Assembly (NCBI GenBank): GCA_041685075.1
Contig: JAWLGN010000132.1
Span: forward strand, 1-14,607
From: JAMCRM01 sp041685075
Lineage (GTDB): Bacteria; Acidobacteriota; Terriglobia; Bryobacterales; Bryobacteraceae
DNA length: 14,607 nt
Direction: 5' to 3'
Positions 7,859 to 13,611 of this stretch are shown in pieces. How positions within the stretch are numbered: the first letter of the stretch is position 1; every line of letters starts with the position of its first letter. The notes beneath the pieces were generated by a model that worked only from the letters and a program-made list of their open reading frames with translations, was not told where the DNA came from and ran no database searches. A program made the position numbers and the translations under genes.

Positions 7859-8884
7859 TTACGCCTTGGCGGCCTGCGCGTAGCGCTTGGCCATCTCTTC
7901 GATGCTGATGGGTTCGTAGTCGCCCGCGTGTCCGGCCTGGCCGAACTGCGTCATGCGCTGCGCCACCACCTGCTTCATAGCCGCGCGCGCCGGCGTCAGG
8001 TAGGCGCGGGGGTCGAAAGCCTCGGGCTTTTCGGCGAATACCTTCCGGATAGCGCCCGTGATGGCCAGCCGGTTGTCGGTATCCACGTTGATCTTGCGGA
8101 CGCCGTTGCGGATGCCGAGCTGGATCTCTTCGATCGGCACGCCCCAGGTGGGCTTCAGCGCGCCGCCGTACTGGTTGATGATGTCCTGCAACTCCTTGGG
8201 CACGCTGGAGGAGCCGTGCATCACCAGGTGCACGTTCGGCAGACGCTTGTGGATCTCGATGAGCACGTCCATCTTGAGCGTCTCGCCGGTGGGCTTCTTG
8301 GTGAACTTGTAGGCGCCGTGGCTGGTGCCGATGGCGATGGCCAGGGCATCCACGCCGGTCAGCCTGACGAACTCTTCGGCCTGCGCCGGATCGGTGACGT
8401 TGGCCAGCCCGTCCAGGCCCGCGCCGTGACCGTCCTCGATGCCGCCCAGGGTGCCGATTTCACCTTCCACTGTCACACCCTTGGCATGCGCCATTTCAAC
8501 GACTTCGCGCGTAACTTTCACGTTGTACTCGAAGGTGGAAGGGGTCTTGCCGTCGGGCATCAGGGAGCCGTCCATCATGACGCTGGTGAAGCCCATCTCA
8601 ATGGCCGACTTGCAGGTCTCGACGCTGTTGCCGTGGTCCAGGTGGAGCACCGTGGGAATCTCCGGATAGACCTCGGTGGCGGCGAGCATCAGGTGATAAA
8701 GAAAGCGGTCATTGGAGTAGGCGCGCGCGCCGCGGCTGGCCTGCACGATAACCGGCGACTTGGTTTCGCGGGCGGCCTCCATGATCGCCTGGATCTGTTC
8801 CATGTTGTTGACGTTGAAAGCGCCAACGCCGTAGCCGCCCTTGGCGGCCTCGTCCAGAAGCTGCCGCATCGAGACTAGGGGCAT
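7859..8884 (-). CDS. fba: Class II fructose-bisphosphate aldolase
   Basis: 341 residues, the usual length for the class IIB/Calvin-type group. The enzyme cleaves fructose 1,6-bisphosphate to dihydroxyacetone phosphate and glyceraldehyde 3-phosphate in glycolysis, and makes the bond in gluconeogenesis, using a catalytic metal (normally zinc) in the cytoplasm. Seen in the sequence: LHLDHGN with Asp83 and His84, VEGEIG with Glu142, GTSHGAYKF with His189, VMHGSSSVP with His223, and the phosphate-binding INVDTDNR (265-272). These give the acid/base Asp and the three metal-binding His positions expected of class II aldolases. A good ribosome site precedes the ATG. The gene is divergent from the lyase gene and upstream of addB in the same direction; the hairpin after its stop suggests it may be a separate transcript. 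Nothing looks damaged. Confidence 0.97.
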   Translation of the reverse strand: MPLVSMRQLLDEAAKGGYGVGAFNVNNMEQIQAIMEAARETKSPVIVQASRGARAYSNDRFLYHLMLAATEVYPEIPTVLHLDHGNSVETCKSAIEMGFTSVMMDGSLMPDGKTPSTFEYNVKVTREVVEMAHAKGVTVEGEIGTLGGIEDGHGAGLDGLANVTDPAQAEEFVRLTGVDALAIAIGTSHGAYKFTKKPTGETLKMDVLIEIHKRLPNVHLVMHGSSSVPKELQDIINQYGGALKPTWGVPIEEIQLGIRNGVRKINVDTDNRLAITGAIRKVFAEKPEAFDPRAYLTPARAAMKQVVAQRMTQFGQAGHAGDYEPISIEEMAKRYAQAAKA

Positions 8885-8894
8885 ATTTCGAGGT

Positions 8895-8901
8895 TCTCCT
8901 T
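8895..8901 (-). promoter_or_regulatory. Ribosome binding site for fba
   Basis: AAGGAGA on the minus strand, 10 nt before the ATG at 8884; it fixes the start of fba. Confidence 0.7.
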
Positions 8902-8922
8902 AGAGTTGATATCGGATCGGGG

Positions 8923-8928
8923 ATTCTA
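8923..8928 (-). promoter_or_regulatory. Possible -10 box for fba
   Basis: TAGAAT on the minus strand, about 39 nt before the fba start. The hexamer 17 nt upstream (GCAATC) is a poor -35, so the call rests on the -10 match and its place in the divergent gap. Confidence 0.3.
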
Positions 8929-9028
8929 AACCGCACTTGTAGCACGATTGCGCCGTGAGCGGCAACGCGCGGGCGGCCGCGGCGGCAATTTTTTCCGGGC
9001 GCCGGAACATCGGACCCCCGCGTTTCGT

Positions 9029-9034
9029 TATAAT
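9029..9034 (+). promoter_or_regulatory. Consensus -10 box (TATAAT) for the beta-eliminating lyase gene
   Basis: A perfect TATAAT in a GC-rich gap, followed by a T-rich patch, about 90 nt before the lyase ATG at 9123. There is no clear TTGACA at the 17-nt position, so either an activator helps or the match is chance. It also shows that the open frame running back to 8955 is not the true N-terminus. Confidence 0.45.
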
Positions 9035-9110
9035 CGGGTTTCTTTTGCTCGCAGGCCGTACCGGCGCGGGTCGCCCCAGCCGCTTCAGCCCCGACAACAG
9101 ATTCGAAATT

Positions 9111-9114
9111 GGAG
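9111..9114 (+). promoter_or_regulatory. Ribosome binding site for the lyase gene
   Basis: GGAG with an 8-nt spacer before the ATG at 9123; it selects this start over the in-frame ATG at 8955. Confidence 0.6.
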
Positions 9115-9122
9115 TCCCAAGC

Positions 9123-10589
9123 ATGCGCATCAAGCTTTCCAACGGTAAAGAATTGCCCATCGAAATGCACAAGATTCGTATTGTGCAGAAGGCCCACCTT
9201 GTGCCGGTGCGGCAACGGCTGCGGGTCATGGAAGAGGGCGGTTACAACACCTTCCTCCTTCGCACCAGGGATGTTTTCCTGGATATGCTCACCGACAGCG
9301 GCACCAATGCGATGAGCGATAACCAGCTCGCGGCCATGATGGTGGCCGACGATGCCTACGCCGGATCGGAGAGCTTCTACAAGCTCGCCGACGCCGTGAA
9401 GGAGGTATTCGGGTACGAGTACCTGCTTCCGGCACACCAGGGCAGAGCCGCCGAACACCTGATCGCCAAGGTTTTCGTCAAAGAAGGCGACGCGGTGCCC
9501 ATGAACTATCACTTCACCACCACCAAGGCGCACTTTGAACTGTGCGGCGGCACGGTGGTGGAGATCTTCACCGACGAAGCCCTCAAAACCCAGAGCGAGA
9601 ACCCCTTCAAGGGCAACCTGGACCTGAAGAAGTTCCAGGACGTGATCGACCGCTACGGTCCGGAGAAGATCTCCTTCGTGCGCATGGAGGCCACCACCAA
9701 CCTGCTCGGCGGCCAGCCGTTCTCGCTCGAAAATCTGCGCCAGGTGAAGGAGATCGCCGCCCGGCACGGCATCCTGCTGGTGGTGGATGCCAGCCTGATC
9801 TCCGAGAACGCCTATTTCATCAAGACCCGCGAGAAGGCCTTCGCGGATCTCTCGATCCAGCAGATCATCCGGGAGATTATGAGCCTGGCGGATATCTGCT
9901 ACCTCTCGGGGCGGAAGAGTTGCAGCGCGCGGGGCGGCTTCATCGCCACTAACCGGCGCGACCTGTTCGACCGCATGCGCCCGTGGCTGCCGGTCTACGA
10001 AGGCTTCTTCACCTATGGCGGGATGTCCACCAAGGAGATCGAAGCCATGGCGGTGGGGGTGCGGGAGATGGTGGATTACGACGTGGCCGGCTCCTCGGCA
10101 GAGATGGTGAAGTACTTCGCCAACCGGCTGATCGAAAACGGCGTACCGGTGGTGACGCCTCCGGGCGGTTTGGCCTGCCACGTGGACGCGCGCATGTTCG
10201 TGCCCCATCTGGATTCCATGCAATACCCCGCCGGCTCGCTCGCCGCGGCCGTGTACCTGGCCAGCGGCATCCGCACCATGGAGCGCGGTACGATCTCAAC
10301 CGATCGGGACCGCGACGGCAACGAGGTGGCCTCGGACCTGGAACTGGTGCGCTTCGCCGTGCCGCGGCGGGTCTACACCATGTCCCAGATTGAGTACGCG
10401 GTGGACCGCATCACCTGGCTCTACCGCCATCGCGACCTGGTGGGCGGGTTGAAGTTTATCGAGGAGCCCCCGGTGCTGCGCTTCTTCTTCGGCCGCCTGG
10501 CGCCGATCGGCGACTGGGGCAAGCGGCTGGTGGAAGCCTACGAGCGCGACTTCGGCGAAGAGCCCGCGGCGGCCGCCGCTACGGCCTAG
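9123..10589 (+). CDS. Beta-eliminating lyase of the tyrosine phenol-lyase/tryptophanase family
   Basis: 488 residues, close to TPL (456) and TnaA (471). These PLP enzymes split L-tyrosine or L-tryptophan into phenol or indole plus pyruvate and ammonium. From memory of Citrobacter TPL, corresponding residues are Tyr79 (Y71), Arg108 (R100), Phe131-Thr132 (F123-T124), Asn193 (N185), Asp222 (D214), the PLP Lys265 (K257) and an Arg in VPRRVY (R404). The two positions that set TPL apart from TnaA are TPL-like: FTTTK (Thr132; TnaA has Asp) and MERG (Arg388, equal to R381). Several usually fixed residues differ, however: Leu225 for R217, Leu350 for H343, and SGRKS for the usual S(A/G)KKD. Databases may call it tryptophanase; substrate is therefore open. 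The 5' extension to 8955 is rejected because of the promoter and ribosome site inside it. It is divergent from fba with a 238-bp gap. Confidence 0.88.
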   Translation: MRIKLSNGKELPIEMHKIRIVQKAHLVPVRQRLRVMEEGGYNTFLLRTRDVFLDMLTDSGTNAMSDNQLAAMMVADDAYAGSESFYKLADAVKEVFGYEYLLPAHQGRAAEHLIAKVFVKEGDAVPMNYHFTTTKAHFELCGGTVVEIFTDEALKTQSENPFKGNLDLKKFQDVIDRYGPEKISFVRMEATTNLLGGQPFSLENLRQVKEIAARHGILLVVDASLISENAYFIKTREKAFADLSIQQIIREIMSLADICYLSGRKSCSARGGFIATNRRDLFDRMRPWLPVYEGFFTYGGMSTKEIEAMAVGVREMVDYDVAGSSAEMVKYFANRLIENGVPVVTPPGGLACHVDARMFVPHLDSMQYPAGSLAAAVYLASGIRTMERGTISTDRDRDGNEVASDLELVRFAVPRRVYTMSQIEYAVDRITWLYRHRDLVGGLKFIEEPPVLRFFFGRLAPIGDWGKRLVEAYERDFGEEPAAAAATA

Positions 10590-10601
10590 ACCGGGCCGCC
10601 C

Positions 10602-10694
10602 CTACTCCGGAGCGACCAGGCCCGCAATCGCGCCGGCGATCAGCGCCAGCAGCGCGACGCAGCCGATACCGAAGACGACTGCATCGAAGATCAT
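10602..10694 (-). CDS. Possible small single-span membrane peptide (30 aa)
   Basis: A 30-residue frame starting MIFDAVVFGIGC and ending GLVAPE is almost entirely one hydrophobic segment (residues 5-27), with an acidic N-terminal Asp and a C-terminal Glu. Codons are GC-ending, as in real genes here. The ribosome site is weak (AGGCG, 13 nt away). The frame stays open upstream to 10820, but that extension is Arg-rich and runs into the transposase relic. It converges on the lyase gene with a 12-bp gap. I do not recognise it; it could equally be a chance frame in GC-rich DNA. The rest of 10590-10785 shows nothing else I can support apart from a palindrome at 10739-10752. Confidence 0.3.
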   Translation of the reverse strand: MIFDAVVFGIGCVALLALIAGAIAGLVAPE

Positions 10695-10785
10695 GCCCGT
10701 GAGACGCCTGCGGGACGCGGCCGGGATACCGCCCGGCAGCACCCGCGGGTGCCGGGTCGTACGGTGCGCGACATAGAAGTGGAGG

Positions 10786-11158
10786 TCAGGCCGCCTGGCG
10801 ATTCTCCCAATAGTCCTCAAATCGGCCGTTCAGGTGAGAGCAGCGGAGCGAGAGGATCGCGTTAGCGCCCTTGACGGTATCGCCGAGAACCACTTTCTTT
10901 TCTGCGCGGCTCCAGCCACGCTTCCAGGCCTCGACGTACAATCGCTTACCGCACTGCTCCGCCCACCATAATCGGCAGGTCGAGTTGCTCCCGTCGCGCG
11001 ATATCGACGCCGATGGTTTCCGCCCCGCGTTCGACGGACTTGGCCGTGACCTCCAGGCCGGCCAGCAGTTTCATCTGCTGGCGGCCGTGATCGAGGGAAG
11101 CATCCTGGCCCACCAGAGCCTGCATGCGCCGCACACCGGGCGAGCGCCAGGGACTCGC
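10786..11158 (-). pseudogene. ISKra4-family transposase relic with two internal deletions
   Basis: Two pieces of one transposase are joined. Piece 1 (from 11158, frame closing at 10946) reads SPGVRRMQALVG, then MKLLAGLEVTAKSVE, then IGVDIARREQ and LDLPIMVGG. Piece 2, in another frame (about 10962 to the TGA at 10786), reads AEQCGKRLYVEAWKRGW, then KKVVLGD, then TVKGANAILSLRC and HLNGRFEDYWE. These strings are the ones I know from ISKra4 transposases, in the right order. Between LDLPIMVGG and AEQ the YVEMDGTGVP section is missing and the frame shifts; between KKVVLGD and TVKGANAIL the long middle section is missing, in frame. The N-terminal third is absent too, since a stop lies just before 11158. 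No terminal repeats were found. It is a dead remnant, which marks this junction as an insertion-prone site next to the duplicated genes. Confidence 0.75.
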
Positions 11159-11174
11159 TCATCGTACGGCCTTC

Positions 11175-11201
11175 TTCTGGAAATAGTATGTACTTCCAGA
11201 A
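11175..11201. repeat. 8-bp inverted repeat with 11-nt spacer
   Basis: TTCTGGAA (11175-11182) and TTCCAGAA (11194-11201) are perfect inverse complements. The site is just outside the transposase relic and 206 nt before the first collagen-like gene, outside the 550-bp duplicated block. It could be an operator or an element end; there is no protein partner to tell which. Confidence 0.35.
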
Positions 11202-11294
11202 ATTACGAGTGCACCCCGCCTGCTGTCCCCGTGTTCCATTTCTATGCCGTACCCCCTGAGACGGGCGCGCCTTCGCCAGCAGATAAGCAGGTGG

Positions 11295-11300
11295 TAATAT
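11295..11300 (+). promoter_or_regulatory. Possible extended -10 promoter of modular gene copy 1
   Basis: TGG directly followed by TAATAT fits an extended -10 (TGn plus hexamer), about 80 nt before the ATG at 11381. The -35 position (TTCGCC) is weak. Since the site lies inside the duplicated block, each copy would have its own promoter. Confidence 0.35.
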
Positions 11301-11380
11301 CTCTGGAACAAGAGAGCACGGAGGCTTCTGCCAGGCTGCCGTCCAGCGCTCTCCTCGACATTCCTGTTAGGCGACTGGAG

Positions 11381-11659
11381 ATGATTGCTACGCACGCCGT
11401 TCTCGTTTCTGCCCGATACCTCGCGGTGGCCGCAGGCCTGGCCGGGTTGCTGGAATCGCAACCGCCCGCCCAAGCCGCCGAATCGCTCACCTTCGTTCCC
11501 ATCATGCCCTGCCGACTCGTGGACACACGGGAGGACCAGGGGAAGACCGGTCCCTACGGCCCGCCGATGCTCGAAGGGTCGCAACGCCGAACCATTCCGG
11601 TTGCGAACGCCGGCTGCGATGTGCCGGCGGCGCGGTCCTCCTGCCGCACTTCGTGGTGA
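11381..11659 (+). CDS. Secreted modular protein copy 1, N-terminal part (signal peptide and half of a beta domain)
   Basis: 92 residues. Residues 1-32 look like a signal peptide: a hydrophobic stretch at about 7-24 and an AQA-A cleavage site after residue 32. FVPIMPCRLVDTR (38-50) opens a domain that I know from surface proteins of acidobacteria, normally continuing through 'C.IPA' into 'VVP.G.G.L.AW'. Here CDVPA (79-83) is followed by off-frame residues and a TGA at 11657, while the expected continuation (VVIPPEGQGVGWLSAW) sits in the -1 frame, in the next entry. One missing base near 11627-11631 would explain the break. Start choice: ATG 11381 opens the signal peptide; a GTG at 11291 is an in-frame alternative but adds polar sequence ahead of it. 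Either the gene is broken, or it is read by frameshifting. Confidence 0.7.
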   Translation: MIATHAVLVSARYLAVAAGLAGLLESQPPAQAAESLTFVPIMPCRLVDTREDQGKTGPYGPPMLEGSQRRTIPVANAGCDVPAARSSCRTSW

Positions 11660-13200
11660 TCCCGCCGGAGGGGCAGGGGGTGGGGTGGCTCTCCGCATGG
11701 GAGGACGGCCAACCCTGGCCGGGAACGGTGGTGCTGAACGCCGTCGAGGGCGGCATCACGGGCAACACGACAGTGGTGCCGGCCGGCACGGGAGGGCGCA
11801 TCCAGGTTCTCGCCAGCGATGCCACGGACCTGGTGATCGAGTTGTACGGCTACTACGTTCCGGCGCCCGCGGGGCCGGAGGGGCCGGAAGGGCCGCCGGG
11901 ACCCATGGGTCCCATGGGGCAGCGGGGCGTGCAGGGCCCCGCGGGGCCGCAAGGGATTCCGGGTCCCACCGGGCCGCCGGGGCCGCCGGTGACGTTCAAA
12001 GGTACGTGGGAGAGCGCCACCGCCTACAGCATGGGAGATGCCGTCTTCTTCAACGGATCGAGCTACGTCAGCCTGGCGGACAGCAACACCGGCCATGAGC
12101 CCGGCGCCGGCCCGCCATGGGCGCTGCTTGTGCAGCAGGGCGCCACGGGACCGCAAGGCCTCCAGGGCATCCAGGGGCCGCCGGGTCCGATAGGACCCAC
12201 CGGCGCCACGGGAGCCCAGGGACCGGTAGGCGCGGCGGGTCCGGCCGGGCCGCAGGGGGTGGAGGGGCCGCAGGGCGTCCCCGGCGTCACCGGGCCCGCA
12301 GGCCCCGAAGGCCCCGCCGGCCCCCCCGGGCCGAGCACCCTGACGATCGCTCTCCAGCGCTGGTACGACGTTAATCTTGCCGCCAGTTTCAGAATCGAAT
12401 GGAACCCTCTCTCGGCGGCCTTCGATGGCGCCAACATCCTCGTGCTGAAGTGGGACGGCACCGTCATCAAGCTCCGGGCCGCGGACGGTTCTGTCGCCGG
12501 CGAGTACAACTCCGGCGGGGTCGGGCAAGCCATCGCCTTCGACGGCGCCAACATATGGGTAACCCACCCAGACAACGACACCGTCACCAAACTGCGGGCC
12601 GCCGACGGAACCATTTTGGGGTCCTATCCGGCCGGATACTGGCCCACGGCGCTGTCCTTCGACGGCTCCCATATCTGGATCATCCACGAGGAAGGCACCA
12701 CCGTCACCAAGTTGCGCGCCGGCGACGGTGGCCTCGCCGGCACGTACCCGGTGGGAACCGATCCGCGCGGCATCGCCTTCGACGGCGCTCATATCTGGGT
12801 ATCCAGTGACGACAACCATACCGTTACGAAACTGCTGGCGAGCGACGGAAGCCTCGTCGGCACATACCCGGTCGGACTCAGACCCAGGGGGGTGGTTTTC
12901 GACGGCTCCCATATCTGGGTGGCGAACTCGGGCAGCGGCACGGTGACGAAGCTGCTGGCAGGCGACGGGTCCATCGCCGGCACCTACGCCGCGGGAACCA
13001 ACCCGGGCGTGCTGGCCTTCGACGGCGCCCATCTCTGGGTGGGGAGTAATTATCCCGGCGAAACCCTAACCAGGTTGCGGGCCGGCGACGGGACGATCAC
13101 CGGCACCTACACAACGCTATCAACGCCGACATCTCTGGCCTTCGACGGCGCCCATCTCTGGGTAGTCGACTTCAGCGGACATGCCGTGTCGAAACTGTAG
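11653..13200 (+). CDS. Secreted modular protein copy 1, main part: beta domain, collagen, CBM-like module, collagen, beta-propeller
   Basis: 515 codons from a GTG at 11653, overlapping the upstream stop by 7 nt. Order by residue: second half of the beta domain (1-73), 13 Gly-X-Y triplets (74-112), a module resembling carbohydrate-binding family 5/12 (113-162; Trp119, AYSMGDAVFFNGSSY, NTGHEPG, PPW), 22 Gly-X-Y triplets (163-228), then seven propeller repeats (257-515), each built on FDGAxIWV...TVTKLRAxDGxxxGTY. Collagen tracts would form trimeric stalks, with the propeller as a distal head; the likely role is adhesion or a cell-surface fibre. On its own this frame lacks a signal peptide, so export would need fusion to the 92-residue part by -1 frameshifting. 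Otherwise it is the downstream piece of a frameshifted gene. The product family is clear; the function is inferred. Confidence 0.8.
   Translation: MVIPPEGQGVGWLSAWEDGQPWPGTVVLNAVEGGITGNTTVVPAGTGGRIQVLASDATDLVIELYGYYVPAPAGPEGPEGPPGPMGPMGQRGVQGPAGPQGIPGPTGPPGPPVTFKGTWESATAYSMGDAVFFNGSSYVSLADSNTGHEPGAGPPWALLVQQGATGPQGLQGIQGPPGPIGPTGATGAQGPVGAAGPAGPQGVEGPQGVPGVTGPAGPEGPAGPPGPSTLTIALQRWYDVNLAASFRIEWNPLSAAFDGANILVLKWDGTVIKLRAADGSVAGEYNSGGVGQAIAFDGANIWVTHPDNDTVTKLRAADGTILGSYPAGYWPTALSFDGSHIWIIHEEGTTVTKLRAGDGGLAGTYPVGTDPRGIAFDGAHIWVSSDDNHTVTKLLASDGSLVGTYPVGLRPRGVVFDGSHIWVANSGSGTVTKLLAGDGSIAGTYAAGTNPGVLAFDGAHLWVGSNYPGETLTRLRAGDGTITGTYTTLSTPTSLAFDGAHLWVVDFSGHAVSKL
11872..11988 (+). repeat. Collagen-like tract 1, copy 1 (13 Gly-X-Y triplets)
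   Basis: Glycine at every third codon with Pro-rich X and Y positions (GPE, GPP, GPM, GQR and so on). It is uninterrupted and 4 residues after the beta domain ends at ELYGYY. Copy 2 has 14 triplets here. Confidence 0.9.
12139..12336 (+). repeat. Collagen-like tract 2, copy 1 (22 Gly-X-Y triplets)
   Basis: Uninterrupted Gly-X-Y from GATGPQ to GPPGPS, between the CBM-like module and the propeller. Copy 2 also has 22 triplets, with a few X/Y substitutions. Confidence 0.9.
12421..13197 (+). repeat. Seven tandem beta-propeller repeats, period about 120 bp
   Basis: The FDG codons recur at 12421, 12538, 12658, 12778, 12898, 13018 and 13141, giving spacings of 117, 120, 120, 120, 120 and 123 bp. 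Six repeats are full; the seventh stops after 22 residues. The strand before the first repeat (RWYDVNLAASFRIE) could close the ring. The repeats resemble YVTN/NHL-type propellers. Confidence 0.85.
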
Positions 13201-13246
13201 GCGCCGGTCGAGACGGGCGCGCCTTCGCCAGCAGATAAGCAGGTGG

Positions 13247-13252
13247 TAATAT
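13247..13252 (+). promoter_or_regulatory. Possible extended -10 promoter of modular gene copy 2
   Basis: Same TGG-TAATAT as at 11295, because it lies in the identical block; about 80 nt before the ATG at 13333. No terminator is evident in 13201-13332, so read-through from copy 1 is also possible. Confidence 0.35.
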
Positions 13253-13332
13253 CTCTGGAACAAGAGAGCACGGAGGCTTCTGCCAGGCTGCCGTCCAGCG
13301 CTCTCCTCGACATTCCTGTTAGGCGACTGGAG

Positions 13333-13611
13333 ATGATTGCTACGCACGCCGTTCTCGTTTCTGCCCGATACCTCGCGGTGGCCGCAGGCCTGGCCGGGTT
13401 GCTGGAATCGCAACCGCCCGCCCAAGCCGCCGAATCGCTCACCTTCGTTCCCATCATGCCCTGCCGACTCGTGGACACACGGGAGGACCAGGGGAAGACC
13501 GGTCCCTACGGCCCGCCGATGCTCGAAGGGTCGCAACGCCGAACCATTCCGGTTGCGAACGCCGGCTGCGATGTGCCGGCGGCGCGGTCCTCCTGCCGCA
13601 CTTCGTGGTGA
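13333..13611 (+). CDS. Secreted modular protein copy 2, N-terminal part
   Basis: Identical in DNA and protein to the 92-residue frame at 11381-11659: signal peptide with an AQA-A cleavage site, FVPIMPCRLVDTR, then the same loss of frame after CDVPA and the same TGA (13609-13611). Identity extends to the DNA upstream of the start. A random sequencing error would have to occur twice at the same base, so the shift is probably real, unless one copy was assembled from reads of the other. It precedes the main frame of copy 2 with the same 7-nt overlap. Confidence 0.7.
   Translation: MIATHAVLVSARYLAVAAGLAGLLESQPPAQAAESLTFVPIMPCRLVDTREDQGKTGPYGPPMLEGSQRRTIPVANAGCDVPAARSSCRTSW

Larger units (their letters stand above)
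11258..11807 (+). repeat. 550-bp direct repeat, copy 1
   Basis: Identical base for base to 13210-13759 (offset 1952) on reading both copies. It spans the upstream region, the start, the signal peptide, the whole N-terminal frame, the frameshift site and the first part of the downstream frame. The first mismatch is T at 11808 against C at 13760. Sequence left of 11258 does not match. Confidence 0.95.

Noticed and set aside
8955..9122. N-terminal extension of the lyase frame
   Set aside because: It contains the TATAAT box and the ribosome site for the ATG at 9123, and family similarity begins after 9123.
8709..10223. Minus-strand 504-codon frame running from the lyase into fba
   Set aside because: It is antisense to the lyase gene and only joins the fba region in a different frame; no domain is recognisable.
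10566..10579. 14-bp palindrome GCGGCGGCCGCCGC at the end of the lyase gene
   Set aside because: It encodes an alanine run inside the gene and has no T-tract after it, so it is not a supported terminator.
10592..10625. Possible stem CGGGCC...GGCCCG after the lyase stop
   Set aside because: The arms are only 6 bp with a long loop and no T-run; this is common by chance at this GC content.
11219..11245. Resemblance to short IS or MITE end sequence (CTGTCCCCGTGTTCCAT)
   Set aside because: There is no matching inverted partner or target duplication nearby.
11554..13032. Minus-strand frames opposite the collagen-like genes (also 13506-14531)
   Set aside because: Gly-X-Y coding repeats keep several antisense frames open; the products are repeat translations without domains.
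12421..13200. Regular repeats that might be read as a CRISPR array
   Set aside because: The 120-bp period stays in frame, repeats are imperfect throughout and encode propeller strands; there are no short identical repeats with unique spacers and no cas genes.
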